Shown here: in pieces, positions 29,678 to 41,208 of the stretch
How positions within the stretch are numbered: position 1 is the first letter of the stretch
Layout of the letters: every line of letters starts with the position of its first letter
NCBI GenBank assembly: GCA_003222195.1
Contig: QHVB01000032.1
Coordinates: forward strand, 62,001-126,000
Direction of reading: 5' to 3'
DNA: 64,000 nucleotides
Origin: Gemmatimonadota bacterium
GTDB lineage: Bacteria; Gemmatimonadota; Gemmatimonadetes; Gemmatimonadales; GWC2-71-9
Notes under the pieces: generated by a model
What the model saw: only the letters and a program-made list of their open reading frames with translations
Databases searched by the model: none
Told to the model about the DNA's origin: nothing
Made by a program: the position numbers and the translations under genes

Positions 29678-29734
29678 CAGAAAGCAAACCTGGGTGCGGG
29701 TTTCTCCTCACACCGAATTCAAACGGGGTCCCAA

Positions 29735-31054
29735 GTGCGGAACACTCACGGAATCGCCTGTAGCCTGATCGGCGCAGTCGTCACGCTCACGTCGTTCGCA
29801 CCGCGCGCGCGAGCGCAGAACCGCACGCAGGTGACGATCAACGACACCGGCGTCGTGGCGGAGAATCTCACATCGAGCAGAGACGGCATGGTGTATTTCG
29901 GCAGTATGGCGAAAGGGACGATCTATCGCGCCGCACCGGGCGCTGCTCAAGCTGAGCCGTGGATTCTCGCATCGACCGCCGGCCTGACGAGGGTGCTCGG
30001 CGTGCTCGCGGACGACAAAACCCGCACGCTGTGGGTCTGCCAGAATTCCACAGGCGGCCGTGACGGGACGCCGGTGGCCGGACAGACTGCGCTCCGATCT
30101 TTCGACCTGACGAGCGGGGCCGCCAAAGGCACCTACCCATTCCCCCCCAACAGCGGCGTGTGCAACGACATCGCGCTGTCGGCCGACGGTACGGCCTACG
30201 TATCCGAGTCGTTTCGCGGCCGCGTGCACCGACTGAAGCCCGGTGCGACCGCACTTGAAGTGTGGGCGAGCGATGAGCAGTTAAACGTCATCGACGGTCT
30301 TGCCTTCCTCGCCGATGGCTCGCTGTACGTGAACACCTTCGACACCGGCAGGCTCTTTCGCATTCCGGTGAAACCGGACGGCAGCGCAGGCCCGATCGTG
30401 CCGATCGAGACGTCACTGCCGCTGGTTCGCCCCGACGGACTGCGGAGCGCGGGTCCACGGACGTTGATACAGGCCGAGCAACAGGGACGTGTCGCCGAGC
30501 TCACGATCAGTGGCGATCGCGCGGAGGTGCGTGTGGTGCAGGACGGGCTCACGCGCGCGTCCGGTGTGACCGTGGTCGGAAACACCGCCCTCGTGCTCGT
30601 CGAGCTCACTAGAGCCGTTGTCGTACCGTATCCGCTTGCGCCCGCCGGAGCGCAGAATCCCCCTGCGCCCGCGACGGTGCAGACGAATGCGGAACAGGAA
30701 GTACTGAATCTCTCGAAGACGAAATGGCGCTGGATGGCAGACCGCAACGTCGATTCACTGGCTGCGCTTTTCGATGACCAGGCCATCTTTGTCCATATGG
30801 GCGGATCCTGGGGAACAGATCGCGAGCTCGAGATCATCAGAAGTGGAGGGATCCACTACAAGCACGCGGAGATCTTCGAAACCTCGGTGCGGTTCATCGG
30901 GACGACCGCCATTGTGCTGAACAGGATTCGCCTGGATGCCGTGGTCGGCGGCAATGAGGTCACCAATCCATTCTTGGTGACGGAGGTCTATGTGCAGCAA
31001 AACGGGAAGTGGAAGTTGGGCTCGCTCTCGTTCACCAGGCTCTTGACGCAATAG
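29735..31054 (+). CDS. secreted fusion of SMP-30-like beta-propeller and NTF2-like (DUF4440) domain
   Basis: 439 residues. After a signal peptide (about 1-28, ending ARAQ) comes a six-bladed SMP-30/gluconolactonase-like propeller (about 35-300: NDIALSADGTAYVSESFRGRVHRL, LAFLADGSLYVNTFDTGRLFRI). A proline/alanine linker (about 305-320) leads to an NTF2-like domain (about 325-438: VLNLSKTKWRWMADRNVDSLAALFDDQAIFVHMGG...WKLGSLSFTRLL), typical of DUF4440/SnoaL-like proteins. SMP-30 proteins hydrolyse lactones; with the oxidoreductases upstream a sugar-lactone role is plausible. The GTG start is 57 bases after the previous stop. The linked pair of domains is unusual. Confidence 0.8.
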   Translation: MRNTHGIACSLIGAVVTLTSFAPRARAQNRTQVTINDTGVVAENLTSSRDGMVYFGSMAKGTIYRAAPGAAQAEPWILASTAGLTRVLGVLADDKTRTLWVCQNSTGGRDGTPVAGQTALRSFDLTSGAAKGTYPFPPNSGVCNDIALSADGTAYVSESFRGRVHRLKPGATALEVWASDEQLNVIDGLAFLADGSLYVNTFDTGRLFRIPVKPDGSAGPIVPIETSLPLVRPDGLRSAGPRTLIQAEQQGRVAELTISGDRAEVRVVQDGLTRASGVTVVGNTALVLVELTRAVVVPYPLAPAGAQNPPAPATVQTNAEQEVLNLSKTKWRWMADRNVDSLAALFDDQAIFVHMGGSWGTDRELEIIRSGGIHYKHAEIFETSVRFIGTTAIVLNRIRLDAVVGGNEVTNPFLVTEVYVQQNGKWKLGSLSFTRLLTQ

Positions 31055-31119
31055 TCAACGGTAGCCGTCCTCGGTTCTTTACCGCGCCTTCCGATGTGCT
31101 GCAACACGGGGCGCAACCG

Positions 31120-31162
31120 AAGAACAAGCCCCGCAGCGAAAGTCGCCGCAGGGCTTGATCTT
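31120..31162. terminator. 20-bp hairpin, possible bidirectional terminator
   Basis: Arms 31120-31139 and 31143-31162 pair at 17 of 20 positions around a 3-base loop (core AAGCCC-GC / GC-GGGCTT). It lies about 65 bases after the propeller fusion gene and just beyond the 3' end of the tRNA remnant on the minus strand. Both sides have only short T-rich ends, so termination strength is unclear. Confidence 0.5.
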
Positions 31163-31169
31163 CAAGCAG

Positions 31170-31205
31170 TCGGGACGGCGGGATTTGAACCCGCGACCTC
31201 CTGAA
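31170..31205 (-). pseudogene. 3' remnant of a tRNA, probably tRNA-Pro
   Basis: On the minus strand this stretch holds the end of a tRNA: AGGAGGTC, a T arm GCGGG-TTCAAAT-CCCGC, and the acceptor 3' half CGTCCCG plus discriminator A. The anticodon stem, D arm and 5' acceptor are missing upstream, so no tRNA can form. The acceptor half and variable region fit bacterial tRNA-Pro. Truncated tRNA ends of this kind are left where integrative elements recombine at tRNA genes. Confidence 0.6.
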
Positions 31206-31533
31206 CCCTATACCTGTAGCTGAGTTGTTTGCCGTCGTGTTTGCCGGTCCCAGACGGACGTGGAGGGATTTGGGATCCTGGAGGGCGCGGCCTGAGCAGA
31301 AAAACAGCGGGCCCGCATGGACCCGCCGTCTTTGGAGACCCCCGCTCTACGCTCCGCGTCGCGGACCGATCGCCGACGCCACAGCTCACGAGCGCGGCTT
31401 GCGCGGTGACGGTTTCGGTGACGGTTTCGGGGCCGACTTTTCGCCTCTCGGCCGCGCCACTGGTGGAGACTCCGCCCCTGTTTTCACCTCAGTTGCACTG
31501 TCTGCGGGAGGCGCGCCCGGCTCGCTCAGGCTA
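31206..31533. other. gene-free spacer between two tRNA remnants
   Basis: This stretch, with its flanks, forms the only gene-free gap above 300 bases (31055-31569). I see no credible gene. It contains a direct repeat GTTTGCCG (31227-31234 and 31239-31246), a GGTGACGGTTTCGG word twice in tandem (31404-31430) that also occurs once downstream of tRNA-Asn (26410-26423), and a GC-rich inverted stretch near 31306-31330 (AGCGGGCCC / GGACCCGC). It looks like non-coding junction DNA of a former mobile element. Confidence 0.45.
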
Positions 31534-31568
31534 CGGGTCGCAGGTTCGAGTCCTGCGTCGGGAGCTTC
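31534..31568 (+). repeat. direct repeat of the tRNA-Asn 3' end (att-like)
   Basis: These 35 bases equal 26320-26354 of the tRNA-Asn gene and its first downstream bases, with a single mismatch (C26343 versus G31557). The repeat contains the whole T arm, the acceptor 3' half and GCTTC beyond the tRNA. The two copies bracket 5.2 kb. The mismatch would break the last acceptor pair, so the remnant could also stem from another tRNA of similar end. Confidence 0.7.
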
Positions 31569-31569
31569 G

Positions 31570-31962
31570 TCAGCCGCCGCGGTCTCCGCTTTCCTTTCGT
31601 TTCAAGACATCCCGTACCACATCCATGATTTCCCGGGCGTTGAACGGCTTCTGCAGACTCTTGATGGCGCCGAGAAGCTCGGCATCCTGCCGCAGGTCCA
31701 GCAAGCCGCTCGAATCCCCGCCCGAGATCACGATCACCTTCACCGCGGGGAACCGTTTCCGGATCTGCCGCAGCGTGACGATCCCATCCTGGCCCGGCAT
31801 GAAGATATCCGTGATGACGATGTCGAAGGACTGACTCTCGAGGATTTCCATCCCAATTTCGCCGTCACTCGCGTCGAACACCTCGTGTCCGTCCTGTTCC
31901 AGTGCCCGTCGCACGACGCGGCGAATCGGCTCTTGGTCATCGATCACGAGGATGCGCGCCAC
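31570..31962 (-). CDS. single-domain response regulator (CheY-like)
   Basis: 130 residues, one receiver domain: ILVIDDQEPIRR, phospho-Asp in DIVITDIFMPGQDG, Ser in VIVISGGDS, Lys in SLQKPFNAREIMDVV. No output domain. GTG start with GGAGGAGG upstream. The phospho-site motif ITDIFMPG with C-terminal LQKPF resembles the receivers at the ends of the hybrid kinases in this window, so it may take phosphate from them. It begins the second signalling block right after the tRNA repeat. Confidence 0.9.
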   Translation of the reverse strand: MARILVIDDQEPIRRVVRRALEQDGHEVFDASDGEIGMEILESQSFDIVITDIFMPGQDGIVTLRQIRKRFPAVKVIVISGGDSSGLLDLRQDAELLGAIKSLQKPFNAREIMDVVRDVLKRKESGDRGG

Positions 31963-32059
31963 GTTGTGAACCTCCTCCTCGCACCGCAGTCCCGGTAGTC
32001 GGCAACTCGCTACAGCCCGCGAATACGTTCACGCACGCGCCAGGCGCGCGCGCGCGCCG

Positions 32060-32722
32060 TCAAATACTTTGTTGCTCACCGAGCCAGCGCTGCGAGCGAT
32101 AGCGCTCAATGAGCGGACCATCGTGGCATTGGAGCAGCCCCGCGGCGGCGAGTCCCGAAATCTTGCGCGCGTCGTACTGACAGAGGGTCGTCACCGGAAA
32201 GGCCAGCGTAATGGAGCGGCCATAATCGGCCTCGTACGCCAACGTCGCGGCAAAGGGCAGCCGCTTGAACCCGGCCGACAGGTCTCCGACGACATACACA
32301 GCCGCAACGCCGCTCTTGAGGGCCGCACGCATACGCGCGCGCCAGTACGCGAGCTGCGCCGCCCCCGAGGCGTGATACTCCGCGGCGACGAGCCGCCCGG
32401 CTTTCAGCTCGGTCCGGATCGAGGGACGATCGTGCTCGAGCTGCGCGATGACCGCGCGCTGCACCGGTCTTTCAGCGGCCAGCAGGCAGAGCGCGTCGGA
32501 TTGCAAACCCACGCGGAGAAAGGCCGCCGCCGCTCGCGCTCGGATGAGATCGCTGGTATACAGGTCGCAAAAGTGATTGCGGAGTGCCGGGGCCGTGGCG
32601 CCCGCGTCGCCCATGAACGCCAGCAAGTCGGCGCGCCGGAACCGTCGCTCCCGCCGCCCGCCGATGCGCAGACATGGCAACCGTCCCGCATTGGTCCAGC
32701 GGCGCAATGACGTTTCGCTCAC
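32060..32722 (-). CDS. MEDS-domain sensory regulator with excisionase/MerR-type HTH
   Basis: 220 residues are open from the GTG at 32722. The N-terminus (SETSLRRWTNAGRLPCLRIGGRRERRFRRADLLAFM) is the second part of an excisionase-like helix-turn-helix; the rest (about 45-215, LCDLYTSD-like start NHFCDLYTSDLIRARAAAAFLRVGLQSDALCLLAAERP) matches the MEDS sensory domain of DcmR-type regulators. The first HTH helix (DLLDIREAAEFLRV) is encoded upstream of the GTG in the same frame, but that stretch has no ATG, GTG or TTG; only CTG at 32797. The true start is therefore unresolved. It probably binds DNA; ligand unknown. Confidence 0.75.
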   Translation of the reverse strand: MSETSLRRWTNAGRLPCLRIGGRRERRFRRADLLAFMGDAGATAPALRNHFCDLYTSDLIRARAAAAFLRVGLQSDALCLLAAERPVQRAVIAQLEHDRPSIRTELKAGRLVAAEYHASGAAQLAYWRARMRAALKSGVAAVYVVGDLSAGFKRLPFAATLAYEADYGRSITLAFPVTTLCQYDARKISGLAAAGLLQCHDGPLIERYRSQRWLGEQQSI

Positions 32723-32897
32723 GCGGAGAAACTCCGCGGCCTCGCGAATATCGAGCAGGTCTGACGTGGATCGGTCTTGTGTGGTCGTGCATATCAGTGT
32801 ATATCAAAGATGAGCAAAGCGCAATGGAATTAACGCCACCTACGCTATTTCGTCGCGGTCGCTGCGCTCGCGACACCGGTCTAGCGACGCTGGGAGC

Positions 32898-35708
32898 CTA
32901 AGTGCGTTTCACTCCATCCAGGACCTTCCGCACCCGCGCCAACAGATCGGCGCTCGTCCACGGCTTCGCCAGGAACGGCAACGCGGGATCGAGCGGGTCT
33001 TCCCCCCGCCCGGCGTAACCACTGGTAAAGAGGAAAGGCGTCTCGCGCCCCTCGCGGCGATCGGTCTGATAGAGGCCGCGACCGCCCAGCCGGGTCATCA
33101 CCAGGTCGCTGAAGACGAGGTGGATCGGCGCGGGGTGGTGGCGGAGCAAATGCAGCGCTTCGATCCCGTCAGCGGCAGCCAGCACGTTGTACCCAGCGTG
33201 CTCCAGCGTGTAGACTGTCGCGCGGCGGAGTTGTGCCTGGTCTTCGACGACGAGCACCGTCTCCTTCCCACTCTCCGTCGGAACAGTCAACTGCTCATGT
33301 GAACCGGAAGCCCGGCGACGGCTCGTCTCGTCCGCCACGGGGAAGTAGATGCGCAGCCGCGTCCCGGCTCCGGGCGCGCTGTCGATCTGCACGAAACCGC
33401 CGTGCTGCTTCACCAATCCGTAGACCGTCGCTAATCCGAGGCCCGTCCCCTTTCCCACCGGTTTGGTGGTGAAAAACGGCTCGAAGGCGCGTTGCCGCGT
33501 CGCTTCGTCCATTCCCATACCGGTGTCGTCCACGGCCAGACACACGTATTCCGACGCCGCTCCCGGGCCCACGACCGCGCGCTGCGCGTCGCTGATCCAC
33601 GTGCAGCTCGTCTCCAGCCGCAGGACACCGCCGTCCGGCATCGCATCGCGGGCGTTGTTGACGAGGTTGAGCAGGATCTGTTCGATCGCGTGGCCGTCGG
33701 CCGATACCTCGGGGAGGTCTTCGTCGGCGAACACCAGCAGCTCGATGTCTGCCGGCAGCACGCGCCGCAGCACGGCGGCGAGATCGTTCAGCAGGTGCCC
33801 CAGGTGCAGCGGCTCGAGTGTCAGGGTCGAGCGCCGGGCGAATCCCAGCAGCTGATTCACCATCAGCCGGCCGCTGACCGCGGCAGAAATGATGTCGCGC
33901 AGGCTGGCTTCATCGGGACCGCGAGACAACAACTCCGCGTTCGCGAGAATGATCGTCAGCAGGTTGTTGAAGTCGTGCGCGATGCCGCCGGTGAGCTGGC
34001 CGATCGCCTCCATCTTCTGCGCCTGCCGGAGCTGCTCCTCCAGGCCGCGCCGCTCACTCACGTCTTCGGCGAAGACTTCGTGACACTCCACGCGGCCATC
34101 TTCAAAGCGCACCGCGCGGCCGTACATGCGGACCGTGATCGCCTCACCGTCCTTGCGCCGCCATACCGCCTGGGCCTCGACCGCGCCCTGGACGTCATTC
34201 ATCTCCGACAAATAGCGCGCGCGCGCCGCCGGCTCCTTGAAGACGTCTCGGTCCAGGTGCCGGCTCAGCAGCTCGGCTTCCGTTTCGTATGCGAGCATTT
34301 CCACGAGCGCCGGGTTCACGGACAGGAGCGCGCCTTCAGGAGTCGCGCGGAAAATGCCGAACGGCGCCTGCTGGACCAGCGTGCGGCTGGCGGCGTCGGC
34401 GCGGCGCGCTGCCTGCTCGGCACGGCGGCGCTCCGTGATGTCCGTCGCCACCCCCACCACGCCGGTGATGCTGCCGTCGCGCTCGCGCACCGGCGAGTAC
34501 TGCGCTTCGAACTCGAAGCCGAACAGCTCGACCCGCGCCGTGACCGACTCCCCCGCGAGTGCCCGTCGCACATCGGCGACTGCCTGCGGCACGTCGCCGA
34601 GCAGCTCGAAAAACGACTTGCCGAGCAGCATTCCCGGCCGGACCCCGAGCGAGTGGAGCCCCTTCCCTTCGGCGAGCGTGAACACACCCTTGGGATCGAG
34701 CGAGAAGAAAATGACCGGCGCGCCGGCGACCACGGTGCGGAGCCGCTGCTTGCTGGTTTGCAGGATCTCGTCCTGGCGGACGCGCTCGGTGACGTCACGG
34801 GAGTTCACGATAACGCTGTACGCGTTCGGCTGGTCGAGCTTGGCCTGACCGATCGACTCCAGGATCCGCCACGAGCCATCGGCATGCTTGAACCGGAACG
34901 TGGCGGTCTGGGGCGAGCCCGGGCGCTGAATCGCGTCCGCGAGCGCTTCCATCACCGGCCCGAGGTCGTCGGGGTGCATGAACTCGAACGCGTTGCGCCC
35001 CAGCAGCTCGTTGGCGCCATAGCCGAGCAACCGCTGCACCGACGGGCTCACATACCGCAGGATTCCGTCGTCCCCCAGAATGGTGACGATGTCGGAGGCA
35101 TTCTCCGTCAGCGAGCGGAAGTGCTCCTCGCTCTTGCGCAGCGCGTCCTCGACGCGGGCGCGCTCGAGCGCGGTCGCGAGCACGTGGGCGAGCGCCTGGA
35201 CGAACAGGACGTCAGGGCCGCTGAACTCTCGCGGCTGCGCGCTGTAGGCGCCCACCACACCCCAGGGACGCTCGCGGCCCTGGACGACGACGCAGACACC
35301 GCTGGCAACGTCATGCTCTTCGAGATGCCGAGGGATGTTGAAGCGGATTTCGGCGGAGACATCCTGAACGACGAGCGGCCCCGCCGCGTGGAGCGCGTAG
35401 CCTGGGAGTGCTCCGGGGTCCGCGGTGACGAGCGTTCTCCCGGTGCGGCCGTCCTGCCATCCTTCCCCGGCGCGCAGCAACAGGCTGCGGTGCTCGGGCT
35501 TCAGCTCGAGGATTTCACTGAATTCGACGTCGAGGCCGCGGGCGAGGAGCTTGGCGGCGGTGTCGAACAAGTCGGCACGCAGCGCGCCGGCGAGCGCCTG
35601 CTGGCCGAGGTGCGCCACCGCCTCCTGCTGCCGCGCCGCCGCGCGCAGTTGCTGCTCCGCGCGGCTCGATTCCGCGACGCCGAGCCACTGAAACCGCTTG
35701 GGGCGCAA
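32898..35708 (-). CDS. hybrid histidine kinase (GAF-PAS-PAS-PAS-HisKA-HATPase-REC)
   Basis: 936 residues from a TTG start. GAF (about 25-185), three PAS domains (about 195-310, 320-440, 450-570), DHp with [10 protein letters not shown] (His about 575), HATPase ([26 protein letters not shown]) and a receiver (about 815-930) whose phospho-site [11 protein letters not shown] has Thr in place of the usual Pro. It is the only kinase of the cluster on the minus strand. It starts 100 bases from the divergent kinase at 35808, so both may share a control region. The start codon is not certain, as no strong ribosome site is visible. Confidence 0.9.
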   Translation of the reverse strand: MRPKRFQWLGVAESSRAEQQLRAAARQQEAVAHLGQQALAGALRADLFDTAAKLLARGLDVEFSEILELKPEHRSLLLRAGEGWQDGRTGRTLVTADPGALPGYALHAAGPLVVQDVSAEIRFNIPRHLEEHDVASGVCVVVQGRERPWGVVGAYSAQPREFSGPDVLFVQALAHVLATALERARVEDALRKSEEHFRSLTENASDIVTILGDDGILRYVSPSVQRLLGYGANELLGRNAFEFMHPDDLGPVMEALADAIQRPGSPQTATFRFKHADGSWRILESIGQAKLDQPNAYSVIVNSRDVTERVRQDEILQTSKQRLRTVVAGAPVIFFSLDPKGVFTLAEGKGLHSLGVRPGMLLGKSFFELLGDVPQAVADVRRALAGESVTARVELFGFEFEAQYSPVRERDGSITGVVGVATDITERRRAEQAARRADAASRTLVQQAPFGIFRATPEGALLSVNPALVEMLAYETEAELLSRHLDRDVFKEPAARARYLSEMNDVQGAVEAQAVWRRKDGEAITVRMYGRAVRFEDGRVECHEVFAEDVSERRGLEEQLRQAQKMEAIGQLTGGIAHDFNNLLTIILANAELLSRGPDEASLRDIISAAVSGRLMVNQLLGFARRSTLTLEPLHLGHLLNDLAAVLRRVLPADIELLVFADEDLPEVSADGHAIEQILLNLVNNARDAMPDGGVLRLETSCTWISDAQRAVVGPGAASEYVCLAVDDTGMGMDEATRQRAFEPFFTTKPVGKGTGLGLATVYGLVKQHGGFVQIDSAPGAGTRLRIYFPVADETSRRRASGSHEQLTVPTESGKETVLVVEDQAQLRRATVYTLEHAGYNVLAAADGIEALHLLRHHPAPIHLVFSDLVMTRLGGRGLYQTDRREGRETPFLFTSGYAGRGEDPLDPALPFLAKPWTSADLLARVRKVLDGVKRT

Positions 35709-35807
35709 CCCCGCTCCGTGCTGGAAGGAAGGGTGCCAAAGCTAGACACGATACGCCCGGGCGCCCGTGAGGTTGGTCACCGGGGCTGACACCCGTAAAT
35801 TCGCCCC

Positions 35808-38651
<2,844 letters not shown>

Positions 38652-38675
38652 GGCTGAAAGGGGTACCGTAGCATC

Positions 38676-40478
38676 GTGACACACGCCGCGACACAGATCG
38701 CGACCGAGCACCTGGTCAGGCTCGTGAACCAGATGCCTGCCGTCATGTGGTCGACCGACGCGGACCTCCTGCTCACGTGGCGGTGCGGCGGCGTCGTTGC
38801 GCAGTTTGGTCTGCCGGCGACCGTCGATGGCATCGCGATCGGCACGTTTGTCGACTCGCCGGACCGGGAGATCGTCCTCGCGGCCCATCGCGCCGCGCTC
38901 CGGGGCGAGTCCGCATCCTACGAAACGCGCTTCCAGGGCCGGATCTTCAGCGCGCGTGTCGAACCGCTCCGTGACGGCAGCGGGCCCATCGTGGGAGTGG
39001 TCGGCTTCGCATTCGATATCACGGAGCGCCGTCGCGCGGAAGACGCGCTCCGGGAGAGCGAAGCTCGGCTCCGCACGATCATCGAGAGCGAGCCCGAATG
39101 TGTGAAGCTCCTCGACGCCCAGGGCCGATTGCTGGACATGAATCCCGCGGGGCTGGCGATGGTCCAGGCCGACAGCCTCGACGCCGTGCGCGGCCGTCCG
39201 ATCGTGGACGTCATTGCTCCCGGGCACCGCGCCGCATTTACCGAATTGCACCGCCGCGTCTTTGCCGGCGAATCCGCTACGCTCGAGTTTGAAATCATCG
39301 GGTTGAAGGGAAAACGAAGCTGGCTCTCGACCAACGCGGTGCCACTGCGCGACGCAACCGGCTCCGTCCAAGCGGCGCTGGGAATCACGCGCGACATCTC
39401 GCGCCGCAAGATCGCCGAGCGAGCATTGGTCGAATCGGAAGAACGCTTCTGTAAGGCGTTCTACGCGAATGCCCTGCCGCTGCTGATTACGCGGTTGTCG
39501 GACGGCCTGATCCTGGATGCGAATGAAGCCTTCAGCCGGCTGGTGAATCGCCCGCGCGACGAAATTGTCGGCAGCACGACTGTGGAGCTGGGTGTCATCG
39601 ACGCCGCCCGCCGGGCGACGCTGATGGACCTCCTCACCAAAACGGGTGCGGTGACGGATGTCGAGCTGGAGGTGCGGTCTGCCGGTGGTCCGCCGCGCAC
39701 TGGCCTGCTCTCGGTCGTCCGCATCGTGCTCGGCGGCCAGGAGTGCACGCTCGGGACATTTCGCGACATCACGGAAGCCAAGCGCGCCGAGGAGCAGCTG
39801 CGCGCCTCCCGCGCGGCGCTCCGCAGCCTCGCGACTCGGCAACAAGACATCCGCGAAGACGAGCGCACCCGGATCGCGCGCGAGATTCACGACAGCCTCG
39901 GGCAGGCGCTGACAGCACTAAAGCTACAGCTCTCCGCCGCTCAGGACGCCGCGTCGAAGGAGGCGCCTGGTCTCGGCACCCGCCTGCATGAGACCGCGGT
40001 TATGGTCGACGACCTGGTGAAGAGCGTGCGCCGTATCGCGACCGACTTGCGGCCGCCCATCCTCGACCAATTGGGCCTTCCGGCTGCGCTGGAGTGGCTG
40101 GCGCAAGATTTTTCCAAGCGTACTGCAATCCGTTGCAAGGCAACGATCGACGCAGCGAATGACGAGATCAATGGGGAGCTCGGGACGGCGTTGTTCCGAA
40201 TCGTTCAGGAAGCCCTCACAAATGCCCTGCGCCACGCGGGGGCCACGCGAGTGGACATCGAGCTGGGCACGAAGAGCGGATGCCTGACGCTCGAGATCAA
40301 CGACGATGGCACCGGCATTACCGAAGCGGGCACGATGGGACCCGACTCACTCGGCATCCTGGGGATGCGCGAGCGCGCCGCCGCGCACGGGGGCGTCCTG
40401 GAGGTCGTGCCCCGCCAGGAGGGCGGGACGCGGGTCGCCGCCTGGTTTCCGCCCGCGGGGTCAGGAGCCCGCCAATGA
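38676..40478 (+). CDS. NarX/DesK-type histidine kinase with three PAS domains
   Basis: 600 residues, soluble. Three PAS/PAC units (about 8-125, 130-250, 255-375) precede a HisKA_3 dimerisation domain with the His in RIAREIHDSLGQALTALKLQL (about 405) and a HATPase (ALRHAGATRVDIEL, DDGTGI, GILGMRERAAAHGG). This kinase class almost always pairs with a NarL/LuxR-type regulator, and one follows with an ATGA overlap. GTG start. It is the only kinase in the block with a DNA-binding partner next to it. Confidence 0.93.
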   Translation: MTHAATQIATEHLVRLVNQMPAVMWSTDADLLLTWRCGGVVAQFGLPATVDGIAIGTFVDSPDREIVLAAHRAALRGESASYETRFQGRIFSARVEPLRDGSGPIVGVVGFAFDITERRRAEDALRESEARLRTIIESEPECVKLLDAQGRLLDMNPAGLAMVQADSLDAVRGRPIVDVIAPGHRAAFTELHRRVFAGESATLEFEIIGLKGKRSWLSTNAVPLRDATGSVQAALGITRDISRRKIAERALVESEERFCKAFYANALPLLITRLSDGLILDANEAFSRLVNRPRDEIVGSTTVELGVIDAARRATLMDLLTKTGAVTDVELEVRSAGGPPRTGLLSVVRIVLGGQECTLGTFRDITEAKRAEEQLRASRAALRSLATRQQDIREDERTRIAREIHDSLGQALTALKLQLSAAQDAASKEAPGLGTRLHETAVMVDDLVKSVRRIATDLRPPILDQLGLPAALEWLAQDFSKRTAIRCKATIDAANDEINGELGTALFRIVQEALTNALRHAGATRVDIELGTKSGCLTLEINDDGTGITEAGTMGPDSLGILGMRERAAAHGGVLEVVPRQEGGTRVAAWFPPAGSGARQ

Positions 40479-41128
40479 TTCGGATCCTCGTCGTCGACGA
40501 CCATGCCCTGGTTCGGCGCGGGCTGATCCAGATCCTGCGGGCACTTCCGGACGGCGTGGAGTTCGGAGAGGCCGGCACCGCCGCGGAAGCGATGTCGCTA
40601 GCGGCGAGCGACCGCTGGGACGTCGTGCTGCTCGACCTCGGCTTGCCGGACCGACACGGACTCGAGGTCCTCCGCGAGCTCCACGCCACGCGACCACAGC
40701 TGCCGGTGCTGATTCTGACGATGTTCCCGGAAGACCAGCTCGCGCTGCGGATGCTGGAGCTGGGCGCATCAGGCTACCTGACCAAGGAATCGGCGCCGGA
40801 AGAGCTGCTGCGGGCCCTGGAGCGCGTCATGGCGGGGCACAAGTACTTGAGCCCGGCGATGGCGCAAGCCGTTGCGGACGGCCTCGGCGGCCCACCCCCC
40901 GCGCCGCACGAGCAGCTGTCCGACCGAGAGCTGGAGGTGCTGCGGCTGCTTGCAGCCGGTCGGCCCATTACCGCGATCAGCCGGCAGCTGGGCCTTTCTC
41001 CCAAGACCGTCACCACCTATCGCGCCCGGTTGCTGCACAAACTTCGGATGCGGTCCAACGCCGAGCTCACGTTTTACGCGACGCAGCACGGGCTCGTCAG
41101 TCCCGCAGCACTGCGGTCGCTCTCGTAA
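40475..41128 (+). CDS. NarL/FixJ-family response regulator
   Basis: 217 residues. Receiver (about 3-118: ILVVDDHALVRRGL, phospho-Asp in VVLLDLGLPDRHG, ILTMFPED, LTKESAPEEL) and LuxR-type helix-turn-helix (about 147-205: LSDRELEVLRLLAAGRPITAISRQLGLSPKTVTTYRARLLHKL). AGGAG lies upstream of the ATG, which overlaps the kinase stop (ATGA). It is the only clear DNA-binding two-component regulator in the window. NarL-type proteins bind short inverted repeats; one copy of the repeated palindrome lies 7 bases after this gene, pointing to a possible target. Confidence 0.95.
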   Translation: MIRILVVDDHALVRRGLIQILRALPDGVEFGEAGTAAEAMSLAASDRWDVVLLDLGLPDRHGLEVLRELHATRPQLPVLILTMFPEDQLALRMLELGASGYLTKESAPEELLRALERVMAGHKYLSPAMAQAVADGLGGPPPAPHEQLSDRELEVLRLLAAGRPITAISRQLGLSPKTVTTYRARLLHKLRMRSNAELTFYATQHGLVSPAALRSLS

Positions 41129-41135
41129 ATCTCTC

Positions 41136-41151
41136 GTAGGCAAAGCCCTAC
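41136..41151. promoter_or_regulatory. palindromic operator-like site, copy 3
   Basis: GTAGGCAAAGCCCTAC lies just after the NarL-type regulator gene and about 57 bases before the next hybrid kinase start. It fits the consensus of copies 1 and 2 and is nearly a perfect inverted repeat (GTAGG/CCTAC plus partial inner pairing). Confidence 0.55.
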
Positions 41152-41208
41152 CAGTAGAGTTGCCCACCGCCGACAGACACGCTTTCCTGCATCATCAAAA
41201 CTGTGTGC

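Noticed and set aside
31162-31389. Minus-strand ORF ending in VAGSNPAVPTA and the plus-strand ORFs at 31225-31998
   Set aside because: They translate tRNA remnants and junction DNA, and the plus ones run antisense through the response regulator.
31995-32013. GTAG...CTAC near the receiver gene at 31570 as a fourth copy of the palindrome
   Set aside because: Only four bases per arm agree and the spacing is longer, so it does not fit the consensus.
32038-32056. Alternating CG tract as a Z-DNA or regulatory element
   Set aside because: Short and expected by chance in such GC-rich DNA; no linked feature.
33492-35789. 765-residue plus-strand ORF opposite the hybrid kinase
   Set aside because: Shadow of the kinase frame; composition dominated by Arg, Glu, His and Val with no domain.
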